DNA of 64,000 nt from Caldilineaceae bacterium. GTDB taxonomy: Bacteria > Chloroflexota > Anaerolineae > Caldilineales > Caldilineaceae. Location: contig JACKBA010000031.1 of NCBI GenBank assembly GCA_020634815.1, positions 1-64,000 of the forward strand, written 5' to 3'. The notes under the pieces were generated by a model. That model saw only the letters and a program-made list of their open reading frames with translations, was not told the DNA's origin and did no database searches. Shown one piece after another: positions 53,940-63,174 of the stretch (positions within the stretch are counted from its first letter, which is position 1; every line of letters starts with the position of its first letter). The position numbers and the translations under genes are program-made.

Positions 53940-54177
53940 AATGTTCTCACCGAATCACGTGATGGTTTCAGGCAGGTTGCCATGTGCTCTACGAGAGCAA
54001 CAAAGGGCCACTGCCCTGTGGACAACGGTCGTTCATGTTACGACAGCCGTAACCGGTTGCCCAATCTGCCGGACACCGATCATACGTAAACCCAACGCAA
54101 GAGAGATGCACGGAAGATAGCGCCCAAGAGCAGATGAAGTCTGCGCACAATCTGCTACCATAGCCAACGTGACATTC

Positions 54178-54786
54178 ATGGCAACTTTGTTTCGTTCTGA
54201 AGGACCGACAACCACGACACTGGTTCAGCGCTGCCTGCATGGCGATGCAGGCGCATGGTCCATGCTGGTCGAGCGCTACGCACGGCTGGTACATGCCGTG
54301 CCCGTGCGCCATGGCTTGACGCCGGCCGAAGTCGATGACGTGGGACAGGAGGTCTTTCTCGCCCTGGCCCAGAACCTGCACGACATCGATGACCCGGAAC
54401 GCCTGCCCGGTTGGCTGGTGACCACGGCGCGCCGCCTCTCCTGGCGCACGATCCAGCGCCGCCGCCAGGAAGAGACCATCGACGTGCACGAGAGCCCGGC
54501 CGTCGACAGCGGCAAGCTGACGCCCATCGTCTCGGCCATGCCGACGCCGGACGATCTGCTGCAAACATGGAGCCGGCAGGAAGCGCTCGGCCAGGGTCTG
54601 AGCCGGTTACAGCCACGCTGTCGCGATCTGCTCACCCTTCTCTTTCTCGACGCAAACGAACCCAGCTACGACGATATCAGCGCGCAGCTCGACCTGCCCA
54701 AAGGCAGCATCGGGCCGACGCGCAACCGCTGTCTGCAACAACTGCGCACCATTCTCGAAGGCCTTGGCATCTCGACATCAGATTGA
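54178..54786 (+). CDS. ECF-type RNA polymerase sigma factor
   Basis: The protein has 202 residues. Region 2 is LVERYARLVHAVPVRHGLTP, AEVDDVGQEVFLALAQ, and LPGWLVTTARRLSWRTIQRRR. Region 4 is LSRLQPRCRDLLTLLFLDAN, then SYDDISAQLDLPKGSIGPTR. There is no extra C-terminal domain. A GTG three codons upstream (54169) is an alternative start; neither has a clear RBS. Promoter specificity is unknown. The next genes encode a ZAS-like protein, a TPR-CHAT protein and a subtilisin, which suggests it is held back until proteolysis or a similar event frees it. Confidence 0.85.
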   Translation: MATLFRSEGPTTTTLVQRCLHGDAGAWSMLVERYARLVHAVPVRHGLTPAEVDDVGQEVFLALAQNLHDIDDPERLPGWLVTTARRLSWRTIQRRRQEETIDVHESPAVDSGKLTPIVSAMPTPDDLLQTWSRQEALGQGLSRLQPRCRDLLTLLFLDANEPSYDDISAQLDLPKGSIGPTRNRCLQQLRTILEGLGISTSD

Positions 54787-54940
54787 CAGCATGAAAACGC
54801 TCAAACTCCATGTATCATACGAGTCGCCTACGTGCTCTATTGTCATGAAGCCTGATAGTGGCTGCTTGCCGGAAGCCCTGGGTGCGCCAAGATTGACAGC
54901 CCAGGACGGACCATCACAGTAGAACAATGAGGAACTCGTC

Positions 54941-55549
54941 ATGACTGCACACCTGACGCTCGATGAATTGTATAGCCTGGTTCTTGACGACGCAGCCCCC
55001 AGCGCCGCCGCCGCTCATCTGGCGACGTGTGCAGCGTGCCGTGCAGAAGCCGATGGGCTTCGCCAACTGGCCAATGACCTGGCAATTGCGCAGGCAAGCA
55101 CACCCTCTGCCGATGCGCTGAGCCGCTACCAGAGCCTCTTCACCCACGTCCAGCAGCAGCCGTCGCTCCTGCGCCGCATGGCGGCACAGATGCGCGCCGT
55201 CCTGGCGTGGGACAGCCGCCAGCAGGTCGCGCTGCAGGGTGTGCGCAGCGGCGCCGCCACTGCCTACCGCCAGCTCTACACCGCCGACGACGTGGAGGTC
55301 GAGTTGATGGTGGAGCGCAGCGGGCGCGGCCGGCGCGTCGAAGGCGACCTGATCGCAGACGAGACCGGTGGCCGCAACGAGGCCGCCCTCGTCGAGTTGA
55401 TCGCAGCCGGCGACCGGCCCCTCTATGCGACCGAGACCGACCCGAACGGGCTTTTCCGCTTTGACGGCATCGCCCCGGGCACCTATCGCATGGTCGTCAC
55501 GCGCACCGAATCCGCCGCAATCGAGATCGAGGCTCTGGAGATCGCCTGA
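54941..55549 (+). CDS. soluble anti-sigma-like protein with C-terminal beta-sandwich
   Basis: The protein has 202 residues. The N-terminus has HLATCAAC (His26, Cys30, Cys33), the HxxxCxxC zinc motif of ZAS-type anti-sigma factors, within the first 60 residues. No transmembrane segment is seen, unlike RsiW-type proteins. Residues about 120-202 resemble a carboxypeptidase-regulatory/CNA-B-like beta-sandwich (TDPNGLFRFDGIAPGTYRMV). It should bind the ECF sigma factor encoded 154 bases upstream. Its stop and the next ATG share a base (TGATG), so it is translationally coupled to the CHAT protein. That makes it a plausible substrate or partner of the protease. Confidence 0.7.
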   Translation: MTAHLTLDELYSLVLDDAAPSAAAAHLATCAACRAEADGLRQLANDLAIAQASTPSADALSRYQSLFTHVQQQPSLLRRMAAQMRAVLAWDSRQQVALQGVRSGAATAYRQLYTADDVEVELMVERSGRGRRVEGDLIADETGGRNEAALVELIAAGDRPLYATETDPNGLFRFDGIAPGTYRMVVTRTESAAIEIEALEIA

Positions 55550-58485
55550 TGCCGGGCGAACTGACACCGCAGTTGGCAACGCAACTGGCCGACCTGCCGG
55601 TTGCGGAGGCGCTGGCTCGCCTCGAAGAGGAATCGTTGCTGCAGCCCGAGAGTGCGGTCGCGTTGGCGCGCTTTGCGTTACCGATGACCGAAGGAAACCC
55701 GCCGGCAGCCCAGCGACTTGTCGACCTGGCCGCAGCCTTGCACGAACGCACCGGTGCACAGGCGCAAGTCGTGCCGTGGCTCGCCTATGCGCGCGCCCGG
55801 CTGGCCCTGGTCGGCGGTGATTTCGCCGGCGCCGAAGCCGCCCTGCAAGAAGCGCGCACGCGCTGGCAGGCATTGGGTGAGCCGGTTCTGCTGGCGCGCA
55901 GCGGCCTGGGGCTGACCCAAGTGCTGGCCGTGCAGGGTCGCTATGCCGATGCCCAGGCTGTCGTGAGCGAGGCAGTCGACGCACTGGCCGCTATCCCGGA
56001 TCGCGACGTCGAGACGGAACTGATCTACCTCGATGCGCGCATCAACGCGGCCACACTGCTCTCCTACCAGGAGCAGCACGCCGAAGCCGCCGCAGAATTC
56101 GCGGCAGTGCAGGCTGCGCTTGCGGCATTGCTCGAAAGCGCCGATGACAACGAACTGGCCGCTGAGCTTCGCGCTCGCCTCGGCCTCGTCGGAATCGACG
56201 CAGCGATCTCCCAGACCTATCTCGACAACCCCGTCGCGGCAGCCGCCACGCTGGCGGAGGCGATTGCCCTGCTCGACCAGCCTGAAGTACGCTACGATCG
56301 CGGGCGCGCTCACAGTAACTTGGGCCACCTGCTGACGCGCACGGGCAGCTTTGCCGGCGCGCTGGGCGAATTCGATGCCGCCACGCTGGACATGCTGGGC
56401 ACATCCGACCCGGACAGCGCGCCCGAGCGCTGGGACGGGGCTGACGTGCTCTTTCTCGACCACGCCATCGTACAGATCGCGCTCAATCTCCTGCCCGAAG
56501 CCACGGCCAATCTCGACCGTGCGCTGGTACTTTTCGAGCGCAGCGGCCAGCGTTACGAACTCGGCCAGGCGCTCTACTACCGCGCGCTCGCGGCGCTGCG
56601 CGAGCTGGCACTCGGCGATGCCGGCCCCTGGCTCGCACAGGCAGCCGCGATTTTTGCGGAACTGGGCAATGACTATTGGCTCAACCGCGTGCGCCAGGCG
56701 GAGGCGCTTGCTCGCCTGCTGGACGGCGACGCCCCCGGCGCCGCCGCGCTGCTCGACGCCCTGCTTGTAAGCGGAAAAGGCGCAGCCGCCCCATCCGCCG
56801 GCGACCTGGTCACCAGGGTGGAGGGCGCGCTGCTGCGGAGCCGTGTCGCCCTGGCGCAGGCAGAGAACGAAATGGCGATGCGCTGGGCAGAGCAGGCTGC
56901 GACGTGGCTGAACGAGGCCGCAGCCGGACGTGAGGCGTTGTCGCTCTACCCGCATCTTGCGCTGCTGGCCCTGCACGCCCGCGGCCAGGCTGCGCGTGCG
57001 GCAGGCGACACACAACAGGCGCGGCAGTTTTTCGAGCAAGCGGTGGATGTCATCGAATCACAGCGTGCAACACTTCCGGTCGAAGAGTTCCGCACCGCCT
57101 TTCTCGCCGACAAGACGCAGATTTACGCCGACCTCGTGCTGTCGCTGCTGGACACGCCTGCGCCGCCGGAATCCATGCTGGCGGACGCCTTTGCCGTGGT
57201 GGAGCGCGCCCGGTCGCGCGCCCTGCTGGAGCGGCTGCTGGCCGCAGTCGACGAAGCGGCGCTGGCACAGAGCGCGCAGTCGCCCGAGACAGGCGAACGC
57301 TTGACAGCACTGCGCCGCCGGCTTGCCTGGCTCTACAACCAGTTGCTGGGGAACAACCCCGCCGGTCGCGGTCTTGACGGCGCCATCACCGACGAGATCC
57401 GTGCGGCCGAGGCCAGTTTGCAGCGGCTGGAATGGCGCGTCGCACCATGGCTGGCCGAGGCGGAGCCTGCCACCCTCGACACGGTGCAGCAAGCGCTGGC
57501 GCAGGACGAGCAAGCGGTAATCTACTACCAGGCCGGCAACGAATGGATGGCCTTCGTGGTCGGCGCCGACGACGTATACCTGGCGCGCCATCTGTGCACA
57601 GCCAGGGCGGTGGAACAGGCGCTGGCGGATCTGCGTTTCCAGTTGGGCCGCGCCGAGATCGGTGACGACTACCTGGCGCGGCATGGCGAGCGCCTGATGG
57701 CCGGTGCGCGTGGCGCGCTCCGCCAATTGCATGATCTGCTGTGGGCGCCGTTGCGCGGGTATCTCAAGGGCCGGCGTTTGCTGGTCATTCCCCACGGGCC
57801 GCTGCACCTGGCGCCCTTTCATGCTTTCTGGGATGGGACGTCCTACCTGGCCGAGTCGTGCGAAGTCAGCTATGCGCCGAGCGCGAGCGTGGAGTTGCAC
57901 CGGCGAAAGCGGGCAGAGCCGGCGGGCTACGCGTCGCTGGTGGGCTTTGCCGTGCGCGACCCGTCGATCCCGCAGGCCGAGGCAGAGATTCGTGCGGCGG
58001 GTGCGTGCTTCGATACGGCCCAACTTTTCGTCGATGACGACGCGCGCGTCGACGTGCTGCAACAGGCGGCAGCGGACGGCGACGTGCTGCATCTTGCCAC
58101 GCACGGCCTCTTCCGCCCGGACAACCCCTACTTCTCGGCGTTGAAGCTGGCCGACGGCTGGATCGACGTACGCAGCATTTACCGGCTGCCGCTGCGAGCG
58201 CGGCTCGTCGTGCTCAGCGCGTGCGAGAGCGGCGCCGTGCAGGTGCAAGGCGGCGACGAGGCGATTGGGCTTGTGCGCGGGTTTCTGGGCGCCGGCGCGC
58301 AGTCGCTGGTCGTGAGCCTGTGGAATGTACATGACGCCAGTGCAGCGGCATTCATGACCGATTTTTACAAATATCTGCAAAATGCAGCGATGGCGCCGGC
58401 GACGGCCTTACGTGCCGCGCAGCAGCGTGCCATTCAAGCGAATCGCCATCCCTATTTCTGGGCTCCCTACACGGCGATCGGTTAG
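55549..58485 (+). CDS. TPR-CHAT caspase-like protease
   Basis: The protein has 978 residues. Residues about 20-560 are helical TPR-type repeats. The C-terminal part from about 690 is a CHAT domain of the caspase clan, with the catalytic His852 in HLATHG and Cys892 in VVLSACESG, followed by GGDEAIGLVRGFLGAGAQSL and VVSLWNVHDAS. In TPR-CHAT proteins the repeats sense a partner and the CHAT domain cleaves a specific protein. Here the neighbours are an ECF sigma factor, an anti-sigma-like protein and a subtilisin. Proteolytic release of the sigma factor is an attractive but untested reading. No CRISPR gene is near. No signal peptide is seen. Confidence 0.88.
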   Translation: MPGELTPQLATQLADLPVAEALARLEEESLLQPESAVALARFALPMTEGNPPAAQRLVDLAAALHERTGAQAQVVPWLAYARARLALVGGDFAGAEAALQEARTRWQALGEPVLLARSGLGLTQVLAVQGRYADAQAVVSEAVDALAAIPDRDVETELIYLDARINAATLLSYQEQHAEAAAEFAAVQAALAALLESADDNELAAELRARLGLVGIDAAISQTYLDNPVAAAATLAEAIALLDQPEVRYDRGRAHSNLGHLLTRTGSFAGALGEFDAATLDMLGTSDPDSAPERWDGADVLFLDHAIVQIALNLLPEATANLDRALVLFERSGQRYELGQALYYRALAALRELALGDAGPWLAQAAAIFAELGNDYWLNRVRQAEALARLLDGDAPGAAALLDALLVSGKGAAAPSAGDLVTRVEGALLRSRVALAQAENEMAMRWAEQAATWLNEAAAGREALSLYPHLALLALHARGQAARAAGDTQQARQFFEQAVDVIESQRATLPVEEFRTAFLADKTQIYADLVLSLLDTPAPPESMLADAFAVVERARSRALLERLLAAVDEAALAQSAQSPETGERLTALRRRLAWLYNQLLGNNPAGRGLDGAITDEIRAAEASLQRLEWRVAPWLAEAEPATLDTVQQALAQDEQAVIYYQAGNEWMAFVVGADDVYLARHLCTARAVEQALADLRFQLGRAEIGDDYLARHGERLMAGARGALRQLHDLLWAPLRGYLKGRRLLVIPHGPLHLAPFHAFWDGTSYLAESCEVSYAPSASVELHRRKRAEPAGYASLVGFAVRDPSIPQAEAEIRAAGACFDTAQLFVDDDARVDVLQQAAADGDVLHLATHGLFRPDNPYFSALKLADGWIDVRSIYRLPLRARLVVLSACESGAVQVQGGDEAIGLVRGFLGAGAQSLVVSLWNVHDASAAAFMTDFYKYLQNAAMAPATALRAAQQRAIQANRHPYFWAPYTAIG

Positions 58486-58503
58486 TGGAAAAGGATGCGA
58501 ACC

Positions 58504-60096
58504 ATGACAGGCAAGAACACTGAAGCCCAAGATCACGCTCGGACACAGCGTCCGGCGCGACAGCCGTTAATCTTGGCGGTTATTTCGCTGGTCATCGGCG
58601 CGATGGCGGCGCTAGCTCTGGTTGGCGGTGTACAGGCTACGGCCGGTTCCCGTGCGATGGACGGTCAACCTGGCTTCCCGGAGCAACTCTCCGGCGCCAA
58701 CCACGGTGACAGCGACTCTGACGAAGCCGAGGTGAAGGGCACGCTGGCTGAACCTGTGACTGCCTTTGCCGGTGAATGGATCGTGAACGTCGACTCGAAT
58801 CGAACCGTGACCCTCGTTCTTACTGCGACAACCGATGTTCAGAAATTCATGAATCACCTGCCGTCGGTCGGTGACTGGGTCGAAGCCAAGGGCACATGGA
58901 CCACCCCCGACCGGCTGGATGCGCGCCGCGTACGGCCAGATGAGTACGAAGCGAATCAGGTCGTTGCGCGGCTCAAACCGGGCGTGGTAGCCGAGACGCT
59001 GGCCGCCACCTACAACATGACCGTCACCGGCGTGCTCAGTTCGGCCAACATTTTCCTCTTCTACACGCACGACGACGAGGATCTGGAAATCCAGAAATTG
59101 CTCAACGACAAGGTGAATGTCGAGTGGGCGGAGGTCAACTGGATCAGCCGCGTGCCGACTGGTTCGCCCTATCGCTCGTGGCGTTGGGGTGGATCCGACG
59201 ACACCGGCTACGTCAACCAGCATGCATTCGAGCAGGTCCGTCTCGAACCGGCGCTGGCGAAGTATGACGGCACGGGCATGGTGGTCGCCGTGCTGGACAC
59301 GGGCGTCGACCTGGCGCACACGGCGCTGGCGACCAGCCTGGTGGCCGGCCGCGATATGATCTCCGACACGGCCACGCCCGACGATATCGGTCCTGGGCTG
59401 GCGTGGGGGCACGGCACGCATGTGGCCGGTATCGTGCACCGCATGGCGCCGGCGAGCAAGATCCTGCCCATCCGCGTTCTGGACAGCCAGGGACGCGGCA
59501 ACACCTTCGTGCTGGCCTATGCCATCGAGTATGCGGTGCAGCAAGGCGCCGATGTCATCAACCTGAGCCTGGGCGCCGATTGCGGGTCACAGGTGCTCAG
59601 TTCCACCATCCAGTCCGCCATTGCCCAGGGCGTGGTCATCGTGGCGGCGGCAGGCAACAGCAACACGCAAGTGCCACAGTGTCCGGCCTCCATGCCCGGC
59701 GTCATCGCAGTGGCGGCGGTCGACGAGAACAAGGTGCGCGCCGAGTGGTCGAATTACGGCGCCGGCTGGGTCGATATTGCCGCACCGGGCGTGGGCATCA
59801 CCTCTACGTTCCCCGGCGGCTACGCATCGTGGAGCGGCACCTCTATGGCGGCGCCGTTCGTCTCCGGCGCGGCAGCGCTGGCGAAGCAGAAGAAGGAAGC
59901 CAGCAACGGCGACGTGCCGGTCGACGAAATGCTCATCGACCGCGGGTCGGACATCAGCGGACTCAACAGCGAGGCGATCGGCCCGCTGCTGGATGTGGCG
60001 GCTGCCGTCGATTCACTGCCGACGGAGCCGGAGCCCACACCAACGCCGTCGCCTGGCGGCCATAACCTGTTCCTGCCGGCAATCGCCAACCCCTAG
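58504..60096 (+). CDS. subtilisin-type serine protease (exported)
   Basis: The protein has 530 residues. A membrane-spanning/signal segment is at about 22-46 (LILAVISLVIGAMAALALVG). An N-terminal DUF5666-like module is at about 70-145 and a propeptide follows. The S8 catalytic triad is Asp265 (VLDTGVD), His303 (GHGTHVAG) and Ser447 (SGTSMAAP). The end is PTPTPSPGGHNLFLPAIANP, the LP tail. It is 18 bases after the CHAT gene with AAGG 9 bases before the chosen ATG; the ATG at 58495 is too close to that site. It is likely secreted or surface-held and acts in the same pathway as the upstream genes. Confidence 0.9.
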   Translation: MTGKNTEAQDHARTQRPARQPLILAVISLVIGAMAALALVGGVQATAGSRAMDGQPGFPEQLSGANHGDSDSDEAEVKGTLAEPVTAFAGEWIVNVDSNRTVTLVLTATTDVQKFMNHLPSVGDWVEAKGTWTTPDRLDARRVRPDEYEANQVVARLKPGVVAETLAATYNMTVTGVLSSANIFLFYTHDDEDLEIQKLLNDKVNVEWAEVNWISRVPTGSPYRSWRWGGSDDTGYVNQHAFEQVRLEPALAKYDGTGMVVAVLDTGVDLAHTALATSLVAGRDMISDTATPDDIGPGLAWGHGTHVAGIVHRMAPASKILPIRVLDSQGRGNTFVLAYAIEYAVQQGADVINLSLGADCGSQVLSSTIQSAIAQGVVIVAAAGNSNTQVPQCPASMPGVIAVAAVDENKVRAEWSNYGAGWVDIAAPGVGITSTFPGGYASWSGTSMAAPFVSGAAALAKQKKEASNGDVPVDEMLIDRGSDISGLNSEAIGPLLDVAAAVDSLPTEPEPTPTPSPGGHNLFLPAIANP

Positions 60097-60144
60097 ACCT
60101 GAGCCTCGGCCGGTTCGAGGCTGCACAATCGATAGCATATCAAA

Positions 60145-60175
60145 AGCGGCGCTCCTCCTTGACGAGGGCGCCGCT
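60145..60175 (+). terminator. stem-loop after the subtilisin gene
   Basis: AGCGGCGC (60145-60152) pairs with GCGCCGCT (60168-60175) around a 15-base loop. It lies 49 bases after the stop of the protease gene in the 285-base gap before the DUF5666 gene. There is no clean T-tract. The rest of the gap has no gene. Confidence 0.5.
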
Positions 60176-60381
60176 CTCTATGCCACGGACGACTCAAGGC
60201 GCACCGATGCACCGGCATCTTCCGTTGTGTTACGGCGCACCGCCCAGGCAACTGCCAGGTTTGGCGCGATTGGCGTATTTTTTGCGCCGCGCCGCCCCTC
60301 TATTGTGGTGAGGGGGAGACACGGCGCAGCGCCGTGCTGCATGAAAACCGAGTCCGCAATGGTATGGATGGAGGATATCCA

Positions 60382-61992
60382 ATGAATGGTACAAGTCACC
60401 GATGGTGGTTGGTTCTTACGGCAGCAACCTTTGGGCTGCTGCTTCTGTTTACCGGCACGCGCAATGCCAGCGCGGCCGGAATCCCGCTGCAAGAAGCCCG
60501 CGGCGTGGACGTCTCGCAGGCAGGTGCAGATGACAGCGAACGGCCGTCGTTCTACGGCATCGTCAAGAGCATGCCGGCCGGCGGGATGACCGGCGAGTGG
60601 ATGATCGGCGACCAGACTGTGATCGCCGATGGGCAGACGCAGTTTCAGCAGATGGCCGGCCCGCTGGCAGTCGACGGCTGCGCCAAGGTCAAGCTCGTCG
60701 CGCAAGGGTCGAACATTGCCCACGAAATCGAATCGGAGAACATGTCTGACTGTACCGGCGACGGTCACGATGACGGCAGCGAGGTCTACGGCCTCGTCGA
60801 AGGCATGCCGCTGAGCGGCACGGTCGGCGTTTGGACGGTCAGCACCAAAGAATACACGGTGACCGAACAGTCCGAACTGAAGATGGAGTATGGCGACTTT
60901 GAAGTCGGTAAGTGTGTCAAGATCCACCTCGTTCTCGGCACGACGGACACCGTGCGCGAGATGGAAACTGAACGCAGCTACAAGTGCTCCGACGACGACG
61001 ACAGCGATGACGGCATCTCCGGCATCGGCAAAGGCGAGATCTACGGCGAGTTGATGTCCTTCCCCGACCCGGCGAGCGGTTCGCTGGCCGGCACATGGGT
61101 CGTGGGTACGATGACCTTCTCGGCGACGGAGCGCACGGAGTTCAGCACCAAGAACGGCGACTTCGCAGTGGGCGGCATCGTCAAGGTCGAGTTCGTGATT
61201 TTGCAGGACGGCACCTTCGTCGCCCGCGAGATCAAGACTGCCATGGCCGGGCATGACGATGATGGCGACGGTCACGAAAGCGACCGCGACGAGGGCCATG
61301 CGTACGGCATGATCGAACAACTGCCCGAAGGCAGCCTGATTGGCACCTGGATCGTGGCCGGCGTCGAATACAGTGTGACGGAACGCACCAAGCTTCATGA
61401 AGAGCATGGCACCTTTGCCATCAGCGAAACTGTCAAGATTGAGTTCAAGGTGGACAGCAACGGTCTGCGCGTGGCCAAGGAAATTGAACTCAAGAGCAAG
61501 AGCGGCAACGAGAACGAAGATGCCAAGTTCGTCGGCTTCATCGACAGCATGCCGGAGACAGGGTTCGTTGGACTCTGGGTCGTCAATGGTGTGGAATTCA
61601 GCGGCACCTTGAAGAGCAAGTTTGAAGAGGACCACGGCAGCTTTACCGTCGGCGCATTTGTCAAGGTGGAATATAAGAGCATTGACGGCGTCAACATCAT
61701 CCACGAGATGGAGACCGAAGTGCCGCCAGGTGCCGGCGACGATGACACGGTCGGCAAGATCGAGAGCATGGACGACAACCCGACGGCAGCGGCTGTGAGC
61801 GCCAATACGACCTGGGTCGTGGACGGCAAGAGCTTCGTCGTGACGCCGTCGACGCGGGTGAGCGGTGGTCTCAGCACGACGGACACCGTGTGGGTCAACA
61901 GCTACGCGGCCGCCGACGGCAGCCAGGTGGCGACGCGTATCGTCGGCGTCACCCTCGACAATTCACTCTTCCTGCCTGTCATGCGCCGCTAA
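60382..61992 (+). CDS. exported protein of six DUF5666-like repeats
   Basis: The protein has 536 residues. A signal peptide (LVLTAATFGLLLLFTGTRNASA) is followed by six copies of a 70-80-residue beta module. Each has the pattern (F/Y)YG.(V/I)..MP...G.W.V....(V/I)..., an acidic end and E.(E/K). Each repeat resembles the N-terminal module of the subtilisin upstream. The C-terminus is LDNSLFLPVMRR, the LP tail. Acidic spacers such as DGHDDG or DDDDSDDG may bind calcium. The RBS GGAGG lies 7 bases before the ATG at 60382. It may be a substrate or a partner of the protease; its function is not known. Confidence 0.75.
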   Translation: MNGTSHRWWLVLTAATFGLLLLFTGTRNASAAGIPLQEARGVDVSQAGADDSERPSFYGIVKSMPAGGMTGEWMIGDQTVIADGQTQFQQMAGPLAVDGCAKVKLVAQGSNIAHEIESENMSDCTGDGHDDGSEVYGLVEGMPLSGTVGVWTVSTKEYTVTEQSELKMEYGDFEVGKCVKIHLVLGTTDTVREMETERSYKCSDDDDSDDGISGIGKGEIYGELMSFPDPASGSLAGTWVVGTMTFSATERTEFSTKNGDFAVGGIVKVEFVILQDGTFVAREIKTAMAGHDDDGDGHESDRDEGHAYGMIEQLPEGSLIGTWIVAGVEYSVTERTKLHEEHGTFAISETVKIEFKVDSNGLRVAKEIELKSKSGNENEDAKFVGFIDSMPETGFVGLWVVNGVEFSGTLKSKFEEDHGSFTVGAFVKVEYKSIDGVNIIHEMETEVPPGAGDDDTVGKIESMDDNPTAAAVSANTTWVVDGKSFVVTPSTRVSGGLSTTDTVWVNSYAAADGSQVATRIVGVTLDNSLFLPVMRR

Positions 61993-62015
61993 GTCAGGTA
62001 AGTCAGGACCAATTC

Positions 62016-62049
62016 AAAAGGGGAGTCCAGAAATGGGCTCCCCTTTTTT
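62016..62049. terminator. rho-independent terminator
   Basis: AAAAGGGGAG (62016-62025) pairs with CTCCCCTTTT (62038-62047), followed by TT. The loop is 12 bases. It lies 24 bases after the stop of the DUF5666 gene and 27 bases before the end of the - strand HAD gene, so it can stop both. Confidence 0.9.
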
Positions 62050-62075
62050 GTCTGGTTTTGCGGCGCCGGTCACAG

Positions 62076-62675
62076 CTACGCGTTGGCCAGCCACGCCTCG
62101 ATCTGTGGCAGCGTCACTGCCCAGTCGACATGCACGATCCCGGAAATGCCGAGCGCCTGCGCCGCTTCGACGTTGGACGCCAGATCGTCGATATACAGGA
62201 CGTTTTCTGCCGGCGTGTCAAGCAACTCCAGCGCCAGCTCAAAAATCTCAGGGTCCGGCTTGAGGATGTGAACCTCGTTGCTCATCATAACGAGTTCGAA
62301 GTCGGCCAGTTCCGGCACGTGCTGATCCAGCCAGGCCACGTGCACTTCATTGGTGTTGCTGATCGCGCCGACCTGCGTCGACGCTCGCTCCTGCAGCGAC
62401 AACGCATAGGCCAGGGCGGCATCGTCGCGCACCAGACCGGCGCAGAATGCGCGCACGAAGCTGCTCTCCTCAATCTCGCAGCCCAGGCTGCGATTCAAGC
62501 TGTTCAGCACATCCGCTGCGGTGAGCAACCCCATGCCGAAGTCGGTTCCGACCAATGAGAACGCATCGCGGACTGCGGCGCGCTCGACGCCATAAAGCGT
62601 GGCAACCGCGGCAATCGTCGCGTCATGCTCGTACCGGACCAGTACGTTGCCGAGATCAAATAGAATGGAACGCAT
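62076..62675 (-). CDS. HAD superfamily hydrolase, HAD-IA type
   Basis: The protein has 199 residues. Motif I is ILFDLGNVLVRYE, motif II is GAISNTNEVH, motif III lysine is in HILKPDPEIFE, and motif IV is VLYIDDLASNVEAAQ. The cap is of the alpha-helical C1 type. Family members split small phosphoesters or carbon-halogen bonds; the lack of an N in motif I positions typical of dehalogenases favours a phosphatase. The small membrane protein gene lies directly upstream on the same strand. Confidence 0.88.
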   Translation of the reverse strand: MRSILFDLGNVLVRYEHDATIAAVATLYGVERAAVRDAFSLVGTDFGMGLLTAADVLNSLNRSLGCEIEESSFVRAFCAGLVRDDAALAYALSLQERASTQVGAISNTNEVHVAWLDQHVPELADFELVMMSNEVHILKPDPEIFELALELLDTPAENVLYIDDLASNVEAAQALGISGIVHVDWAVTLPQIEAWLANA

Positions 62676-62681
62676 GGGCAG

Positions 62682-62864
62682 TCAACTACCGGTGATGGCG
62701 ATTGCGAGGACGATGAGGAATCCGGTCAGACCGACAAGAAAGGTGAGAAGGCCGAGGAAAAAGCGGATGCGAAAGCCGGCGTGGGAGTCACTCAGCCGTT
62801 CGGCCGATACAACCATCGAAGGGTCCACCTGGCTGCCATAGTCTGAATTTCGGCGCTGCGCCAT
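62682..62864 (-). CDS. small membrane protein
   Basis: A frame of 60 residues from the ATG at 62864 (or 67 from a TTG at 62885). The first half is polar; the second half is a strongly hydrophobic stretch (RFFLGLLTFLVGLTGFLIVL, then AIAITGS) that ends the protein. It is 6 bases before the start of the HAD gene, on the same strand. The RBS for the ATG is weak. Function unknown; a tail-anchored protein is a possibility. Confidence 0.5.
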   Translation of the reverse strand: MAQRRNSDYGSQVDPSMVVSAERLSDSHAGFRIRFFLGLLTFLVGLTGFLIVLAIAITGS

Positions 62865-63174
62865 GGACTGCCCCCGCGGTGACAATTGGATCGACTTGCT
62901 GAAAGCGAAGATGCGCTACACCTAGCAGTATAGGGGGCGGCAAACGCCGGCGTCAACCCACGAATTACCTACGATCGGCGCGATGACGGCCGCGTTTTGT
63001 GTGGCAGGCCAGGGTTCGACAACTGATTTTGTTTGCAGAAGTGAATATGCATCATGTATGCTACAAAGGTTGCCGCAGTTCAACAGCAGCAAGCAACGTT
63101 GCTGGCCGCCCCATCTCCTCCGGGTCAAAGCCGACCCACCTTTTCCGAGGACAGTCAATGCGAAAGATCGACTT

